Shown here: positions 1 to 12,863 of the stretch, piece by piece
Numbering within the stretch: position 1 is the first letter of the stretch
Layout of the letters: each line of letters opens with the position of its first letter
Origin: Rhabditoides inermis
Lineage: Eukaryota; Nematoda; Chromadorea; Rhabditida; Rhabditidae
DNA: 64,000 nucleotides
NCBI GenBank assembly: GCA_963966185.1
Contig: CAWZYM010000017.1
Coordinates: 292,501 to 356,500, forward strand
Direction: 5' to 3'
The notes under the pieces: model-generated
Database searches by the model: none
What the model saw: the letters and a program-made list of their open reading frames with translations, nothing else
What the model was told of the DNA's origin: nothing
Made by a program: the position numbers and the translations under genes

Positions 1-217
1 TCTATTCCACTCAGCACGCATATCACGCCATGCAGGCATGCACCCAATGGGCGGAGGGTACGGAATGGGCGGAGGGCCGACGATCATCAGGAAGACGGTC
101 GTCATCCACAGGGGAGGATGGAAGGCGTGAGCCATCCCATCCCCACTCACACTGGCACTCCCTCAGGATCACACACTCTCATTCACGACACTGTACACAT
201 TGTAATAAAGAGTTGTA

Positions 218-678
218 TCAGAAGCACAGCACAATCACACTGGCCAGCATGAGAGAAGCGAAGATGGAGTGTAGAATGATGCGCCGCGAGACGTCTGCGC
301 CTGAAAATACTCTCCCTCTCCCTCTCCCTCTCCCTCTCCCTCTCCCTCTCCCTCTCCCTCTCCCTCTCCCTCTCCCTAAAACCTTTAAACAGCTCTCTGC
401 CCGTCTCGTTGCGTATGATCTGTGCGGTGAAGCACGCGAGGAATCCGACAGCCGCTACGACGAGATGGAACGACCAGAAGAGGACTGGAACCAGCACTCT
501 ATCGAGTCTGTTCGAATCCACTCACAGACACGGGGCGGTCCACTGACATAGACGGGCAGCTGGTCGACGAAGTCACGCATGAACACTCCCAGAAGACACA
601 CGTTCACTCCGAACATGGACAGAGAGAGCCGAGGGTCTGCAGAGAGAGAGGTAGAGAGAGAGGGGGGGGGAGAGAGGG

Positions 679-739
<61 letters not shown>

Positions 740-2031
740 ACCGTGCGCCACTCCGCCGGCCACATTGAGTGTGGCAAAGAGAAGAGAGGGTGCGAGTACA
801 GTGTGCGGGTAGAAGGGCGCGACTCGCGTGAACGGCAGCTCGATCACGGCCACAGTGCTGCAAAGAGGGGAGTGCGAGAGAGAGGGCGTGGGGCGGACTC
901 ACTGCTCCCACTCGTTCTGCCGCACTGCGTGCATCTTCTCGCCGAATCGATACTGGATCTTGCTCGTCACGTTGCCGATCTGCCAGCTCGACACCAGCGG
1001 CTTCGACTCGTTCCGAGTGATCGCGTGTCCTGCACACGCAGAATAGTGGGCGAACGGAAGAGACGACTCACTCAGCTGATACGTTAGCTCCGTCACCATA
1101 GTCGCACGCTGGTTCTGGTTCAACTCCACCAGACGGTAGTTCACCTGAACAATTTCCAATATGTCTCCAATCTCTGGCCGTGGCTCTTTCATTCGCTCTC
1201 CACCTCATCTCCAAACACGAGATGGCACTTGTGCGTGTCTGCTGGGTAGTCGGCCAGATCGAGTCCGCAACCGACTGCAGTGGAGAAGTGCGGACACGCC
1301 ATCACGTACGCAGGAGACTGAAACGAGTGCAGGAGAGAGAGGGGGGAGGAAGTGATGCGAGCGGATCACTCACATTCGGCTTCCATCGCGGCGTGTGTAT
1401 CTTCACGTCGTTCAGAGACGCGTCCATCGAATAGCGCACTCCAGAGATACTGAAATGAATGCCCATCAAACGGCTGAAATGATGTTCGCTGACGAGTTGA
1501 TGATGGTGATGGTGGGCGTCCAGAGGTTCCATGCGGGGGCGTGGATGGTGTCGACGCCGTCGTACGCCGAGGGATCCCACTGGATGCGCGAGTCCTGCCA
1601 AATCTGCAATTTCTTCCCTCTATCTTCACTCGTCCATCCCTTACCAGACATATGCGACCGGAGACGCGCATCAGTTGTTCTTTCTCGTCGAGGGCTGCGT
1701 GTTGAAGAGAATGGAATACGAAAAGTACAGAAAGTGTTTTTCCATCTGTGGGTGGAGGCGATCGGCGCGTCTTTGACAGAATGTCCTGTTCAAGTTTTGT
1801 TATTTGAGTGTGATAGGGAGCTTCTGTAGTACCAGCGACTGCAATAGATACTTAGTTGAAGATCAATCGGACAAACATACCAAATTCATTGTTAGAATTG
1901 TCGTTATCATCGTTATTTTCCGTGTCCACTCCTTCATAATCATCCAAATCGGAGTCCGCAAGTGCATTAATAACTAAGCATATAATAAACCTTAAAAGAA
2001 ACACGGTCTCAAAAACTAATTGAAACAGCAT
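218..2031 (-). CDS. Cys-loop ligand-gated ion channel subunit (lgc-like)
   Basis: Plasma-membrane pentameric ligand-gated channel subunit. Eleven exons (1881-2031, 1645-1838, 1494-1603, 1374-1449, 1204-1317, 1072-1144, 903-1029, 742-857, 526-636, 383-484, 218-300) stay in frame throughout and give 418 aa. Residues 1-25 form a signal peptide, followed by an acidic Asn/Asp-rich spacer. The extracellular domain shows LDEKEQL, WQDSRIQWDP, and a Cys-loop CGLDLADYPADTHKC (about 194-208) with the diagnostic 13-residue spacing. Four membrane segments follow (about 293-315, 325-345, 358-380, 396-418). The cytoplasmic loop before TM4 is very short and the protein ends in TM4. No vicinal cysteine pair is seen in loop C, so it is not an alpha-type acetylcholine receptor subunit. 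The ligand cannot be told. Most introns are only about 40-70 nt, so an apparent frame break near 525 is simply a 41-nt intron. Confidence 0.9.
311..376. repeat. (CTCCCT)n hexamer array
   Basis: Eleven near-perfect copies of a CTCCCT hexamer fill the last intron of the channel gene (301-382). On the gene's strand it is a purine AGGGAG array between the donor and the acceptor. Confidence 0.9.
651..737. repeat. (GA)n microsatellite
   Basis: A long GA/CT dinucleotide tract with a short G run fills the channel intron between 637 and 741. On the coding strand it reads CT and serves as an extended pyrimidine tract before the acceptor. Confidence 0.9.
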
Positions 2032-2296
2032 ACCATCTCATGTCGAGCAACGCTACCTCCAATGAAAGCCATTGTACCCTCCAAACCGCCCCCTTTAAAA
2101 CGTAAACAAACGATGACCTGACACATTTGTTTATCCGACAGACAAATTCAACAATAACACAAATGAGAACTGTGTACAAAAATTGTCTAACAACAAACAA
2201 GAAGATTTAAATCCCACTAAATAACAACTATGGTGAAGATCGGTGGGATGATATAACAACATAACAATTGATACAAGTATTATCAAAGAAAAAGAA
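2032..2296. other. Intergenic spacer between channel gene and La
   Basis: AT-rich spacer between two minus-strand genes. It must hold the 3' end of La and the promoter or leader of the channel gene. I see no further gene in it. Confidence 0.6.
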
Positions 2297-3645
2297 TCAC
2301 GCATCACCGGCAGCGGCCTTTTTGGTGGGAGGAGCGTCTCCGTCACCTCCAGCTGACCTCTTTCCGTCACGTCCACCCCTGTTTCCTCCGCGTCCTCCAC
2401 GACCTCCCCTTCCACCGCGTCCCCCACGGCCACCACGTCCTCCCCTACCAGACTGGTCCCTCCTCTTCTGCTTCCTCTCGTTGAACGCAGTCCAGTACTT
2501 CTCCTCCTCCTCTCCCTCCAGGATCTTACCCTTCAGCTCGCACTCGTTGAAAACAACCTTGCCCTCGCCGGCCTCGAGAGCCTTCTCCCAGGCTTTCTTA
2601 GCACCATCCTCCTCGCCACTGAAGCGGATCTCAGCGGTCGTCTGGTCGCTCTCGTACACGACGTATCCGACCTCTCCGAACTTGTTGAAGAATTCCTTGA
2701 TCTCAGAGAACTGAGCACCAGTGGGCATGTTCTCAAGAGAAAGAATGAGTCCTTTGACAAAGTGAACGGCATTGGCGGCAGCTTCCTGAGCAGCCTGACC
2801 CTCGGTCTTCTTGGCGAACTTAGCCTGCTTCTCTGCAGCACGCTTCTCCTTGGTCTCCTTGTTCTTCATCATCCAGTAATCATCCTGCATCATTTTGGTG
2901 AGCTCGATCTCTCCAAACTTGGCGTCACTCTTCTGAGCGGCCTCAGCTTCTTCGCGGGTCTTGTAAGTGACAAAGACAGATCCCTTGAAAAGGCGATCGG
3001 GCTTGGTGCGCCTCATGAGAACGTTCTCGACCTTGCCGAACTGACGAGCGTACTCCTCGATCTTGTCCAGGGTGGTGGAGTTCTCGAATCCCTTCTGCAA
3101 AGAAAATATAGGTTCATAATTGATAAAAACAAAAATAAAACTGACCATGTACACGGTACAGTGCTTGATCTTTTGCCAATACTCGAGCGAGTTCTCGGGA
3201 AGAGGGTTTCCAATGTTGCGGCGGATCTTCGTTCCGTCGTCAGACACGGACACGATCTCAGACTTGTCTTTGCAAGCCTCAGCGATAGCAGGGATGTCCT
3301 TGGAAAGGTTGGCAAGACGGTTGAAGGTAAGCAGAACCTCAATAGAGACCCCTGAAATAATACATGAACTATAAATATTTTTTTCGATGATAACTTTTAA
3401 AAAAAACTTAACTGAAAACAAACAAAAACACTCACATCCTTCGTCCTGCTTGATTTTATCCTGAAGGAACTTGTCGCGAGGAAGGTTGATGTTTCCGAAA
3501 TAATACTGAAAGGAAAGATTGAAAATTGTTAAACCTTTGTCATATTTTGTCACATTCGTAAACTGAAACAAACGCCCACCTCGATCTGCTGCAGAATCTT
3601 CTCGCTCAGCTCAGCGGAAGGAGCGACGTTCTCGGACTCCGTCAT
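2297..3645 (-). CDS. La ribonucleoprotein (SSB/La autoantigen)
   Basis: Nuclear RNA chaperone that binds the 3' oligo-U tail of RNA polymerase III transcripts. Four exons (3580-3645, 3436-3505, 3146-3351, 2297-3094) keep frame and give 379 aa. Order: La motif (residues about 8-95, with IEYYFGNINLPRDKFL across the first junction, where YYF and the phenylalanine are oligo-U contacts), RRM1 (about 105-185, GSVFVTYKTREEA), a Lys/Glu/Ala-rich helix, an atypical C-terminal RRM (about 230-315, VKGLILSLENMPTG), and an RGG tail with RGGRGGRGG repeats before a basic KRSAGGDG end. The whole domain set and the length fit genuine La rather than a La-related protein. The start is the first ATG before exon 1's conserved sequence. 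C. elegans C44E4.4 is the likely ortholog (from memory). Confidence 0.96.
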
Positions 3646-4505
3646 GATTATTATTACCTGCAACGAAACCGATGAATCAACGCGTACTATTTCAACATAT
3701 TTCGAAACATGAAGGACGCAAACATCGTAAACAGAAAAAAAACGTTCAGACACATTGAAATACATTACTACCAATGCGTACAATGTGAAAGATATTATTA
3801 AATAGCGAAATACGCCAGAAAAACATGAACATCTCAAAACTCGAGATGAGGCGCGCTTCGAGCCATGGTCAAAAAGGGGCGGAGCTTATACGTTCGCTTT
3901 CGCTACCTGATACGATCTCAATTTAATCGTTGTGGGAGTCAGCCTAGGTGAAAAGAAATTAGAATAATACAAATAACAAGTAAATAAATATATATTCGAA
4001 TTGTTACTTTAAAAATATCACAATCAAATAATACGAGTATTGTTAGTATTTATAGCAATATTGCACAATCAACTTGACATTAAAGTCAATACTGTTACCG
4101 TATCTTCCCACCGATACTGAGTGCCCATTCACTACTTTTCATGTCCCGCTCTCGCTTCCCGGGGGTACAGGAAATGAGTGTGGTGGTTTGATTCCGGCTG
4201 GGTGAGTTTGCCTTCTTGCAATTGGGAAGGGGTGGTATGTGGCTATGGGGCATCGATCCGCCTCTCCCTCTCGCCTCTCCAGCTGACTCTGCGTGTGCTG
4301 TACTGGTGGAGTGTAACCCGGTCTGAGTCCGGCCGCCCCTGTTATTCCCGCATTCCCATACTACATATCTCATTGCCGCACACGTGCTCTCTTCGCTACT
4401 GCCCTCTTGTTTTTATCTACTAGTCTCGTTGCATTTACTCTATTAGCCATACGTAACTCAACTACTGCAATCAATTTAGAGTTGATCTGTGTATTTCAGC
4501 CCGTG
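3646..4505. promoter_or_regulatory. Bidirectional promoter region between La and CIB gene
   Basis: An 860-bp divergent spacer. It holds no convincing ORF. A purine-rich GGGGCGGAG box lies near 3880. A pyrimidine tract with TTTCAG at about 4495-4500 sits 6 nt before the plus-strand start codon and looks like a trans-splice acceptor. Confidence 0.5.
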
Positions 4506-5631
4506 ATGGGCAACACAACGAGTTCGTTAACGGACTTGAATCTCTTTTCAAAAGGCGGCGTCTTCACACGGGAACAATTAGATGAATATCAAGTGAGTAT
4601 CTCAATGTTGTTAGCTTCGTCTTCATTCAACTTTTCGCTTTCAGGATTGCACATTCTTCACTCGAAAAGACATTGTTCGATTATACAAGCGATACTTCCA
4701 GCTCAATCCGCAAAAGGTGAACTTTATCGCGATAATTACTTTATACTTCGTAATTTTCATAAACGTTCGCACTGCAGGTTCCAACAAATATGCAAGGAAA
4801 TCGACCATCCATTGTCGCCCTTTCATTTGAGGAAGTAGAGAAAATGCCAGAGCTCAGGGTATGTCTCTCATTTTCCTTCCCAATCTCTCTCTCTCTCCCT
4901 TCTCCTCTTGTCTTTCGCTCTCGTACCTACCCTACTCTCACTCCTCTTTCCTCTCCCATCCTACACATTTTCTTTCAGGAAAACCCTTTCCGTCGTCGCA
5001 TCTGCGAGGTGTTTTCAGAGGATGGAAGAGGCAACCTCACATTCGACGATTTCCTCGATATGTTCAGTGTGCTCTCTGAAATGGCTCCCTTACCACTCAA
5101 GCTCAAATATGCATTCAGGATATATGGTCAGATTTCAACTCAATTGATTTCATTCTAAGTAAAAAAAAAAGATAAGAAAGAGTGCATATCACATACGGGA
5201 GAGAGAGAGAGAGAAAGAGAGAGAGAAGCGGCTGTAGAAAGAAGGAAGAGTAAATATTAATGTTGAAGACTTCGATGGAGACGATCACTTGGGGCACGAC
5301 GACCTGTCCAAGATGATCCGCAGTCTCACAAGGGATGAACTGTCCGACGAGGAAGTCGAATTCATAATTGAACGGGTGAGCGAGTCAATAATTTATCCGT
5401 AACAAATTACTCTCTATACAAATCAATACAACACCGGAATTAAAACATATGGAAATGTAATCTATGCTTTTCGAAAAGCCTATGCTAGCGTGGACAAGAC
5501 GTGCAGAGTACATGTTGCAGATCATCGAAGAGGCGGATCTGGATGGAGACGAGCGCATCTCATTCGCAGAATTCGAGCACGTCGTCTCCCGATCGCCAGA
5601 TTTTATCCGCACATTTCACATCCGCATCTGA
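4506..5631 (+). CDS. calm-1: Calcium- and integrin-binding protein (CIB/calmyrin)
   Basis: EF-hand adaptor of the CIB family, which binds TMC-type channels and integrin tails. Six exons (4506-4592, 4645-4716, 4778-4858, 4979-5126, 5269-5375, 5521-5631) keep frame and give 201 aa. The N-terminus MGNTTSS is a myristoylation signal. The two C-terminal EF-hands are intact ([13 protein letters not shown] around residue 137 and [13 protein letters not shown] around 172). The C-terminal [14 protein letters not shown] is the CIB family signature. The upstream TTTCAG at 4500 suggests a trans-spliced leader. The stop lies 47 bp from the stop of the convergent stomatin gene. The next plus-strand AATAAA is near 5955, inside that gene, so the 3' ends probably overlap. 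The symbol follows C. elegans calm-1 (F30A10.1). Confidence 0.94.
5201..5228. repeat. (GA)n microsatellite
   Basis: Short GA tract in intron 4 of the CIB gene, sense-strand purine. Confidence 0.8.
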
Positions 5632-5678
5632 TCCCCACATCGCATAAACTGCCTCTTGCTCTGTCCGACCCGTGTTTG

Positions 5679-7136
5679 TTACTGTTTCTTCTTTCCAATG
5701 TTGTCGTATAGAGCGAGTGCTTGTGCGACCATGCTACCAGGCTCGGCGAGGTTGGCAGGCAGCACCACAGTATTGCTCTCCTTGGCGAGGCGACCGAATG
5801 CATCCACATACTGCTCAGCTACGCCAAGCGCCGCAGCACCCGAACCGTGTTCCGCCTAAAGGTAAATGTTAAACGCGCATTTCATGCCGTGTTGCTACAA
5901 AAAGCGCGACCAGGATATAAAACCGGCACGCACGCAATCAACAAAGGATAGGCAATAAACCAAAAGTGCCGTTAGCTCGTAAGGTACCTCGAGTGCCTTG
6001 GAGACGCGTTCGATAGCCTTGGCACGAGCCTCGGCGGACAGCAGGAGAGCCTCGGCCTGACCGCGCGCAACGTTGATCTGCTCCAGCTCCATCGCTTCAG
6101 AAGCTAGCACCTGCAGAAATACTCGCCATCTGTTCCCCCCTAGTACCCACCTTGGCGCGCTTCTCTCCCTCGGCTCGGTTAATGGCCGCTTCGCGATCTC
6201 CCTCGGACTCCAGGATAGCCGCACGCTTCTTGCGCTCCGCCTCAACCTGATACACACGTCATCACAACACTTACATGAAGTACATACCTGCATTTGCATG
6301 GCCTCTTGGATCTTGGAGGGCATGTGCATGTCTCGGATCTCGTAGCGCATACATGTAATACCCCATGGCTGGGCGGCGCGGTTGATCGACTCGACGATGC
6401 TCTCGTTCAGCGCCTCCCTCTCTTTGAACACCGTATCCAGGCTGATCTTTCCTACCTTAACACATTCGACGCATAACGAGGATACAGTAATAAACACGCA
6501 CCTCTGAGCGCATAGTGGTCTGTGCGAGCTGTGTGACCGCAAACTCGGGATCATCTACACCGTAAGACGCCTGGAACAGCAAGTGTTAGTGTATCGTAAT
6601 TAGACCAGTGTGAAACCAACCTTGTAGGGATCGAAAACCCTGAGATAGAGAACTCCATCAAGTTGCAGCTGAACGTTATCGAGAGTGATCGCGCCCTGAA
6701 ATAAAATACGTGATGTAATCAATTCGAAAAAAAACAATACCTGCTGTGGGATTTCGATTGCGATTTCCTTGAGACTCTGCACGAACTTTATACGATCAAT
6801 AACGGGAACGAGAACATTGAGCCCCTATAAAACAAACATAAAAAGTTGTTATCAAGAGAAATAAGTACTCACAGGTTCAAGAATTTTGTAGAACTTTCCC
6901 ATGCGCTCAACGACCCACGCCTCCTGCTGCGGCACGAAGTTGATGACCATGTTGCGCGCATGTGCGTCGCGTTTCTGGTACTCCACATACGGAGCCACAT
7001 TTCTAAAGAACAACACAACTCATGACGACAATGTCTATCACTCATGTAATAGAACATACCTGAGGAGGCCACCTTTGTAATGATGGTCTTTTGGGACTCT
7101 CGCTGCGAGAGCAGCGAACCGGCGCACCGGAATCAT
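5679..7136 (-). CDS. stl-1: Stomatin-like protein 2, mitochondrial
   Basis: Inner-membrane SPFH scaffold that organises cardiolipin domains and binds prohibitins. Nine exons (7060-7136, 6873-7002, 6741-6824, 6621-6695, 6502-6570, 6288-6455, 6151-6246, 5988-6110, 5679-5855) keep frame and give 332 aa. The N-terminus MIPVRRFAALAARVPK is an Arg/Ala-rich mitochondrial presequence. The SPFH core runs from NFVPQQEAWVVERMGKF to SEVGKISLDTVFKERE, followed by the Ala/Glu-rich coiled coil (VEAERKKRAAILESEGDREA) and the STOML2 C-terminus. The ATG directly follows a TTACAG acceptor. C. elegans stl-1 (F30A10.5) neighbours calm-1 there too (from memory). Confidence 0.96.
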
Positions 7137-7541
7137 CTGTAAAGAATAATAACATCAATCAGACCACCATGAAATGACAAACAAGATTTCATAACAAAAA
7201 TGAAAACTTATAAAAAAAGAAAAAAATAGTAAACCGCCGAAGAACAGTAAAAGAGATCTAAATATTCGGTGCACGCACAAACACTACGCACAACGTAACA
7301 CTACTGTTTGTCGTCCGCAGTATCCGTCCAGTTATCCACACTTACTCCAATTGAGCGGCTGCAATTAATACTCATTAGGTGATTAATGCAGTGCAATTCC
7401 TATGAGAGTAGCGAGATCGATCTTGCACCAGCAGCATTGGTGCGCGCCTCCTCATTGTCGGTCGTGTCCCCCTAGCAACGCGGCGTCCACCAGGCGGAGT
7501 GCTAATCGCCCACCCACGAGCGTAGAGTGACCAGCAGAGGG
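7137..7541. promoter_or_regulatory. Divergent promoter region, stl-1 / arl-13
   Basis: A 405-bp spacer between divergent genes, with A-rich stretches near 7195-7235. No gene or named element is seen. Confidence 0.4.
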
Positions 7542-7951
7542 ATGGGATGCTGCTGCTCCAATCGCCACTCTGCTGCCGTCACTCCCACCAGGTACACCTT
7601 CATACTCTATCCTTCCTCCTACAGTAATTTTCATTAAAGGGAGATACGCATTGCTGTGTTCGGAGTCGACGGCGCAGGAAAAACTACCGCTATCAAAATG
7701 ATCAAAGGCGGTAAGTGAGACAGAGACAGTACTACGTTTCGCGTCGTTTTATATGGGTTTTTTCAAACAGTAATAATAATTACTTTCATTATTTCAATTC
7801 TAGAAGATCCGCGTGGAGTATTGCCTACAAACGGATTCACCCGAATCGAATTACAATTCGACTCGGCTACAACAGTACGTTCAAATCGTCTTTTGATAAT
7901 CAGTAAAATAGATGCAAGTTTGAGTTGAAAAATATACGTGTTAAAAAAAAA

Positions 7952-7997
<46 letters not shown>

Positions 7998-9290
7998 AGA
8001 GAGTGAGAGCAAAGAGTGAGGGCAGAGAGTGAGGGCAGATAGAGAATATCTCACTTGTAGGTTATCATGTACGACGTGGGAGGAGATGCGCGTATTCGCG
8101 ACATCTGGAGTAACTACTATATGGAAGTTCACGCTACGATATACGTAGTCGATGCCAGCAACAATCAACGATCAGAAGAAAATATTCAGGTACAAGACTA
8201 TCACAATGTTAATATGTTTCACATGCTTCAACTGGCTTTCCACATCGTGATCATAAATAATTCATTATTTATCTTAGATTTTGCGCCGACTTATCTCGGA
8301 AGAGCATATCCGCGGAAAGCCAATGCTTGTAGTGTTGAACAGGATGGACAAGGACGAATTCGATGAAATAGATTTTGCTGGGAAGGTTATATTTTATAAG
8401 ATTTTTGTTTTAAAATATAGTTTGAAGCTGGGCCTGCATGCTACAGCGGCGGAAAACCGCCAGCACTTCTTCGTGGCACACATGGATCAGTACAGGGGAC
8501 AGCTCGACAAAGCCAAGCAACCACCACCCCCTGTCATTCAGAGGGTTAAGAAAAAGAGCAACTCACTACTCGATGGTTTCGTATCAATGATGTCAAAGGT
8601 TCCCTCAATTAAGAAATATATAACAATACTGTAATTCAGATCTTCGACAACTATGAAACTCTTCAAGCGGGAGTGAATCGTGCAGATGAGATGCTGGCAA
8701 TAAAAAGAGAAGAGGAAAAAAACAGAAGAAAACTACGCTTAGCGGAACTTGAAGCACAGTGAGTTTATTGAAGTTGAGCTTTTGCAGATGTATGTATATT
8801 TAGGAACAATGTTGTGAATGACAGAAATGGCAATGATCAACCAACTACAAGTCAGCAACAACCGGCACACATAGAGGATCCGCAGTCGCAAAGACAATCG
8901 CTTACTTCTAAAATGTCCTCAGAAGTGTTCGTGACCGAATCCTCGAGAACTCCGCCAATGCGTAATGATGGTTCAGTAGAAATGAATACTGCAACTGGAA
9001 ATGCTACTTATCGAGCAGGTATGCTAAGAGATTGAACACTCAATTCTATTTAATTTCAGAAGAATCTACTAGAAGTTTTATACTCCTTCAAAATCTTAAC
9101 GCCATTACCGGTATGAAACGGTGTTCAATTTCAATAATTTGATATTTCAGAGAGGAAAACTCGTCGAATTGAACGGATTGCTAAAGGAATTGCTCAAAAA
9201 AATCGTCACGAAACTACCAACACTTTCTTCTACGACAAAGCTCATCCGACCACAAAAGCCCAAACGTACTCAAATAACGCGCACCATTGA
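7542..9290 (+). CDS. arl-13: ARL13-type ciliary small GTPase
   Basis: Arf-like GTPase of the ciliary membrane; in other animals it activates ARL3 and controls cilium structure. Ten exons (7542-7591, 7640-7710, 7804-7874, 8061-8189, 8278-8385, 8428-8598, 8640-8758, 8804-9018, 9060-9110, 9151-9290) keep frame and give 374 aa. The N-terminal MGCCCS cluster fits the palmitoylation site that anchors ARL13B. The P-loop is GVDGAGKTT. Switch 2 reads DVGGDARIRDIW, so the catalytic Gln of ordinary Arfs is replaced by Gly, as in the ARL13 family. The guanine motif is NRMD. A long charged C-terminal region with a coiled coil follows the G domain. Intron 5 is 42 nt, chosen to hold frame. An AATAAA starts at 9302, 12 nt after the stop. 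Confidence 0.93.
7956..7997. repeat. (GA)n microsatellite
   Basis: GA tract in intron 3 of the ARL13 gene, followed by a decayed GAGTGAGGGCAGA repeat up to about 8045. Confidence 0.9.
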
Positions 9291-9301
9291 CGGGTATAAC
9301 C

Positions 9302-9307
9302 AATAAA
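9302..9307 (+). terminator. Poly(A) signal of arl-13
   Basis: Canonical AATAAA 12 nt after the arl-13 stop codon. The 3' UTR must be very short, because the convergent P1 gene's stop is only 66 bp from the arl-13 stop. Confidence 0.75.
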
Positions 9308-9356
9308 TAGAAATAACAACATTTATGTTATCAACAACAAGGCCTTAGAAAAGGAT

Positions 9357-9726
9357 TTAGTCGAACAGTCCGAAGCCCATGTCGTCATCGGACTCCTCCT
9401 TCTCCTCCTTTTTGGCGGACTTCTTCTCCTCAGCGGGGGCAGCAGCAGAAGCAGCAGGCGCAGCAGCAGCCGGGGCAGCTCCAGCTCCCGAAGAGACGGA
9501 GGTGATGAGGTTCTGAAAAAAGGATTTGATTGTTAAAAAAAAAACTAAAACCAACCTTGACGTCAACTCCCTCAAGAGCCTTGGCGAAGAGACCGGGCCA
9601 GAAAGGCTCGACGGTGACGTTGGCGGCCTTCAGCAGAGTGTTGATCTTGTCTCCGGTGATGGCGACCTCGTCGTCCTGGAGGATGAGGGCAGCGTAAACG
9701 CAAGCGAGCTCCTGAGAAGATGCCAT
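9357..9726 (-). CDS. rla-1: 60S acidic ribosomal protein P1
   Basis: Ribosomal stalk protein P1, which recruits translational GTPases. Two exons (9556-9726 and 9357-9512) join in frame to give 108 aa. The N-terminal dimerisation helices ([31 protein letters not shown]) are followed by an Ala/Pro hinge and the universal P-protein tail [13 protein letters not shown]1 is preferred over P2 because of the N-terminal [16 protein letters not shown] pattern. Downstream of the L27a gene on the same strand, 197 bp away; an acceptor (ATTTAG) lies 12 nt before the start codon. Confidence 0.97.
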
Positions 9727-9895
9727 AGTGCACGTCGCTAAATTAGCCTTAGCTCGGAAGAGAACAGTACACTGAAAAAAACGATTAGACAAAAATAAAA
9801 CAATCATAAATGGGTAAGATATAGAAACGGGCTTGAGCAACCGTGTAGAAAATAACACAATAAATTGACAGCTCATGAGTAAGTGTTCATGTAAT

Positions 9896-9901
9896 GTTTA
9901 T
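9896..9901 (-). terminator. Poly(A) signal of rpl-27A
   Basis: AATAAA on the minus strand, 23 nt after the rpl-27A stop and about 160 nt before the P1 splice acceptor. This is the order expected inside a nematode operon. Confidence 0.6.
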
Positions 9902-9923
9902 TACATAAATCAACAACGGCCAC

Positions 9924-11510
<1,587 letters not shown>

Positions 11511-12586
11511 ATGGCTGCTGCCGCCGCTCAAAAACTTCTGGGTCGTCTGGGATCCCTTGGCGTGGGAATTGCTGTTGCTGGAGGTGTCGCACAGTCTGCT
11601 CTTTACAATGGTGATATTTAATATGTATAGTTTCCTACATTCGTTTTCATTTAGTTGATGGAGGCGAGCGCGCTGTTATCTTCGATCGCTTCACTGGAGT
11701 GAAGAATGAGGTCGTCGGTGAGGGCACTCACTTCATCATTCCCTGGGTGCAGAAGCCGATCCACTTTGACATCCGGTCTACTCCGCGTGCTATCTCTACT
11801 ATCACTGGTTCCAAGGGTATGTTCATTTATAATTTATAAAAGTTTTTGTACTATTGTTTTAGATCTGCAAAACGTGACTATCACTCTCCGTATCCTCCAC
11901 CGCCCTGATCCGAGCAAGCTTCCTAGTATCTACCTCAACATAGGTCTGGATTATGCCGAGCGCGTTCTTCCTTCTATCACTAACGAAGTTCTCAAGGCTG
12001 TTGTGGTTTGTTCATTTTGCATGTTAAAAATACATTTATGTTATTATAGGCCCAGTTCGATGCCCACGAGATGATCACTCAGCGTGAAAACGTTTCCCAG
12101 CGCGTCTCGGTTGCTCTCTGTGAGCGCGCTGCTCAGTTCGGCATTCTGCTTGACGATATTTCCATCGTATGTTTAACTTTTTAAATTACGCTGACGTTCA
12201 CATCTTACTTTTGTGTAAGATTTTCATTATTATTTTAGACGCATCTGTCGTTCGGACGCGAGTTCACCGAGGCCGTTGAGATGAAGCAGGTCGCTCAGCA
12301 GGATGCTGAGAAGGCTCGCTATCTCGTCGAGAAGGCCGAACAGATGAAGATTGCTGCTATCACTACTGCTGAGGGAGATGCTCAAGCCGCGAAGCTCCTT
12401 GCTAAGGTAACGAAACATATAGGCTTAGCTACGCTCTTTTTATAGGCTTTCTCGGATGCTGGAGAGGGACTTGTTCAGCTGCGTAAGATCGAGGCTGCCG
12501 AGGAGATCGCTGAGCGTATGGCGCGCGCCAAGAACGTCACATATCTGCCTGGTAACCAGAGCACTCTGCTCAATCTTCCCCAGTAA
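11511..12586 (+). CDS. phb-1: Prohibitin 1
   Basis: Subunit of the ring-shaped prohibitin complex of the mitochondrial inner membrane. Six exons (11511-11610, 11655-11816, 11863-12005, 12050-12166, 12239-12406, 12446-12586) keep frame and give 276 aa, the family's normal length. An N-terminal hydrophobic anchor ([20 protein letters not shown]) precedes the SPFH/PHB domain ([40 protein letters not shown]), a coiled coil rich in Ala/Glu, and the C-terminal [15 protein letters not shown] double AATAAA at 12737-12746 is followed 117 nt later by the acceptor of eIF2-alpha, an operon-like arrangement. C. elegans counterpart phb-1 (Y37E3.9). Confidence 0.97.
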
Positions 12587-12736
12587 TTATGATCCTCACT
12601 CAATTGTTTAGGTTTGTCATTGTAATCGCATGACCGTGTTCCTGTTTATTTGGTCGTTCTGTTATCTAATTCTTAGTACAGAGTAGGTTTAGTCTTATAG
12701 ATCTTATTTGTTTTCGTTATTGAAAGATGATTTTTG

Positions 12737-12863
12737 AATAAATAAAAAAGTGTACATGATTAGTTTGAATTTGGTGGTCTCATCGCATTGGTTGAACTAC
12801 CATTGTATATCTTCAATTTCGGAATCTGCTTCGGCTTTCTATTTTCTTCTGATATTTCTTTAG
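12737..12863 (+). promoter_or_regulatory. Operon-like intercistronic region: poly(A) signal then trans-splice acceptor
   Basis: AATAAATAAA at 12737-12746 serves phb-1. A pyrimidine-rich TTTCTTTAG ends exactly at 12863, and the ATG of the next gene is the very next base. A signal, then about 120 nt, then an acceptor is what internal operon junctions look like in nematodes. SL2 use is inferred, not seen. Confidence 0.6.

Noticed and set aside
500..540. Apparent frameshift in the channel gene between the pore helix and the next membrane segment
   Set aside because: A 41-nt intron with a GTGAGT donor and TTCCAG acceptor (485-525) restores frame exactly.
579..812. Arg/Glu or Ser/Leu repeat ORFs in GA/CT tracts here and elsewhere (for example 40827-41573)
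   Set aside because: They are translations of microsatellites inside introns, not proteins.
4170..4210. B-box-like GGTTTGATTCC near 4185 as a tRNA or SINE
   Set aside because: No A-box at the right distance and no cloverleaf.
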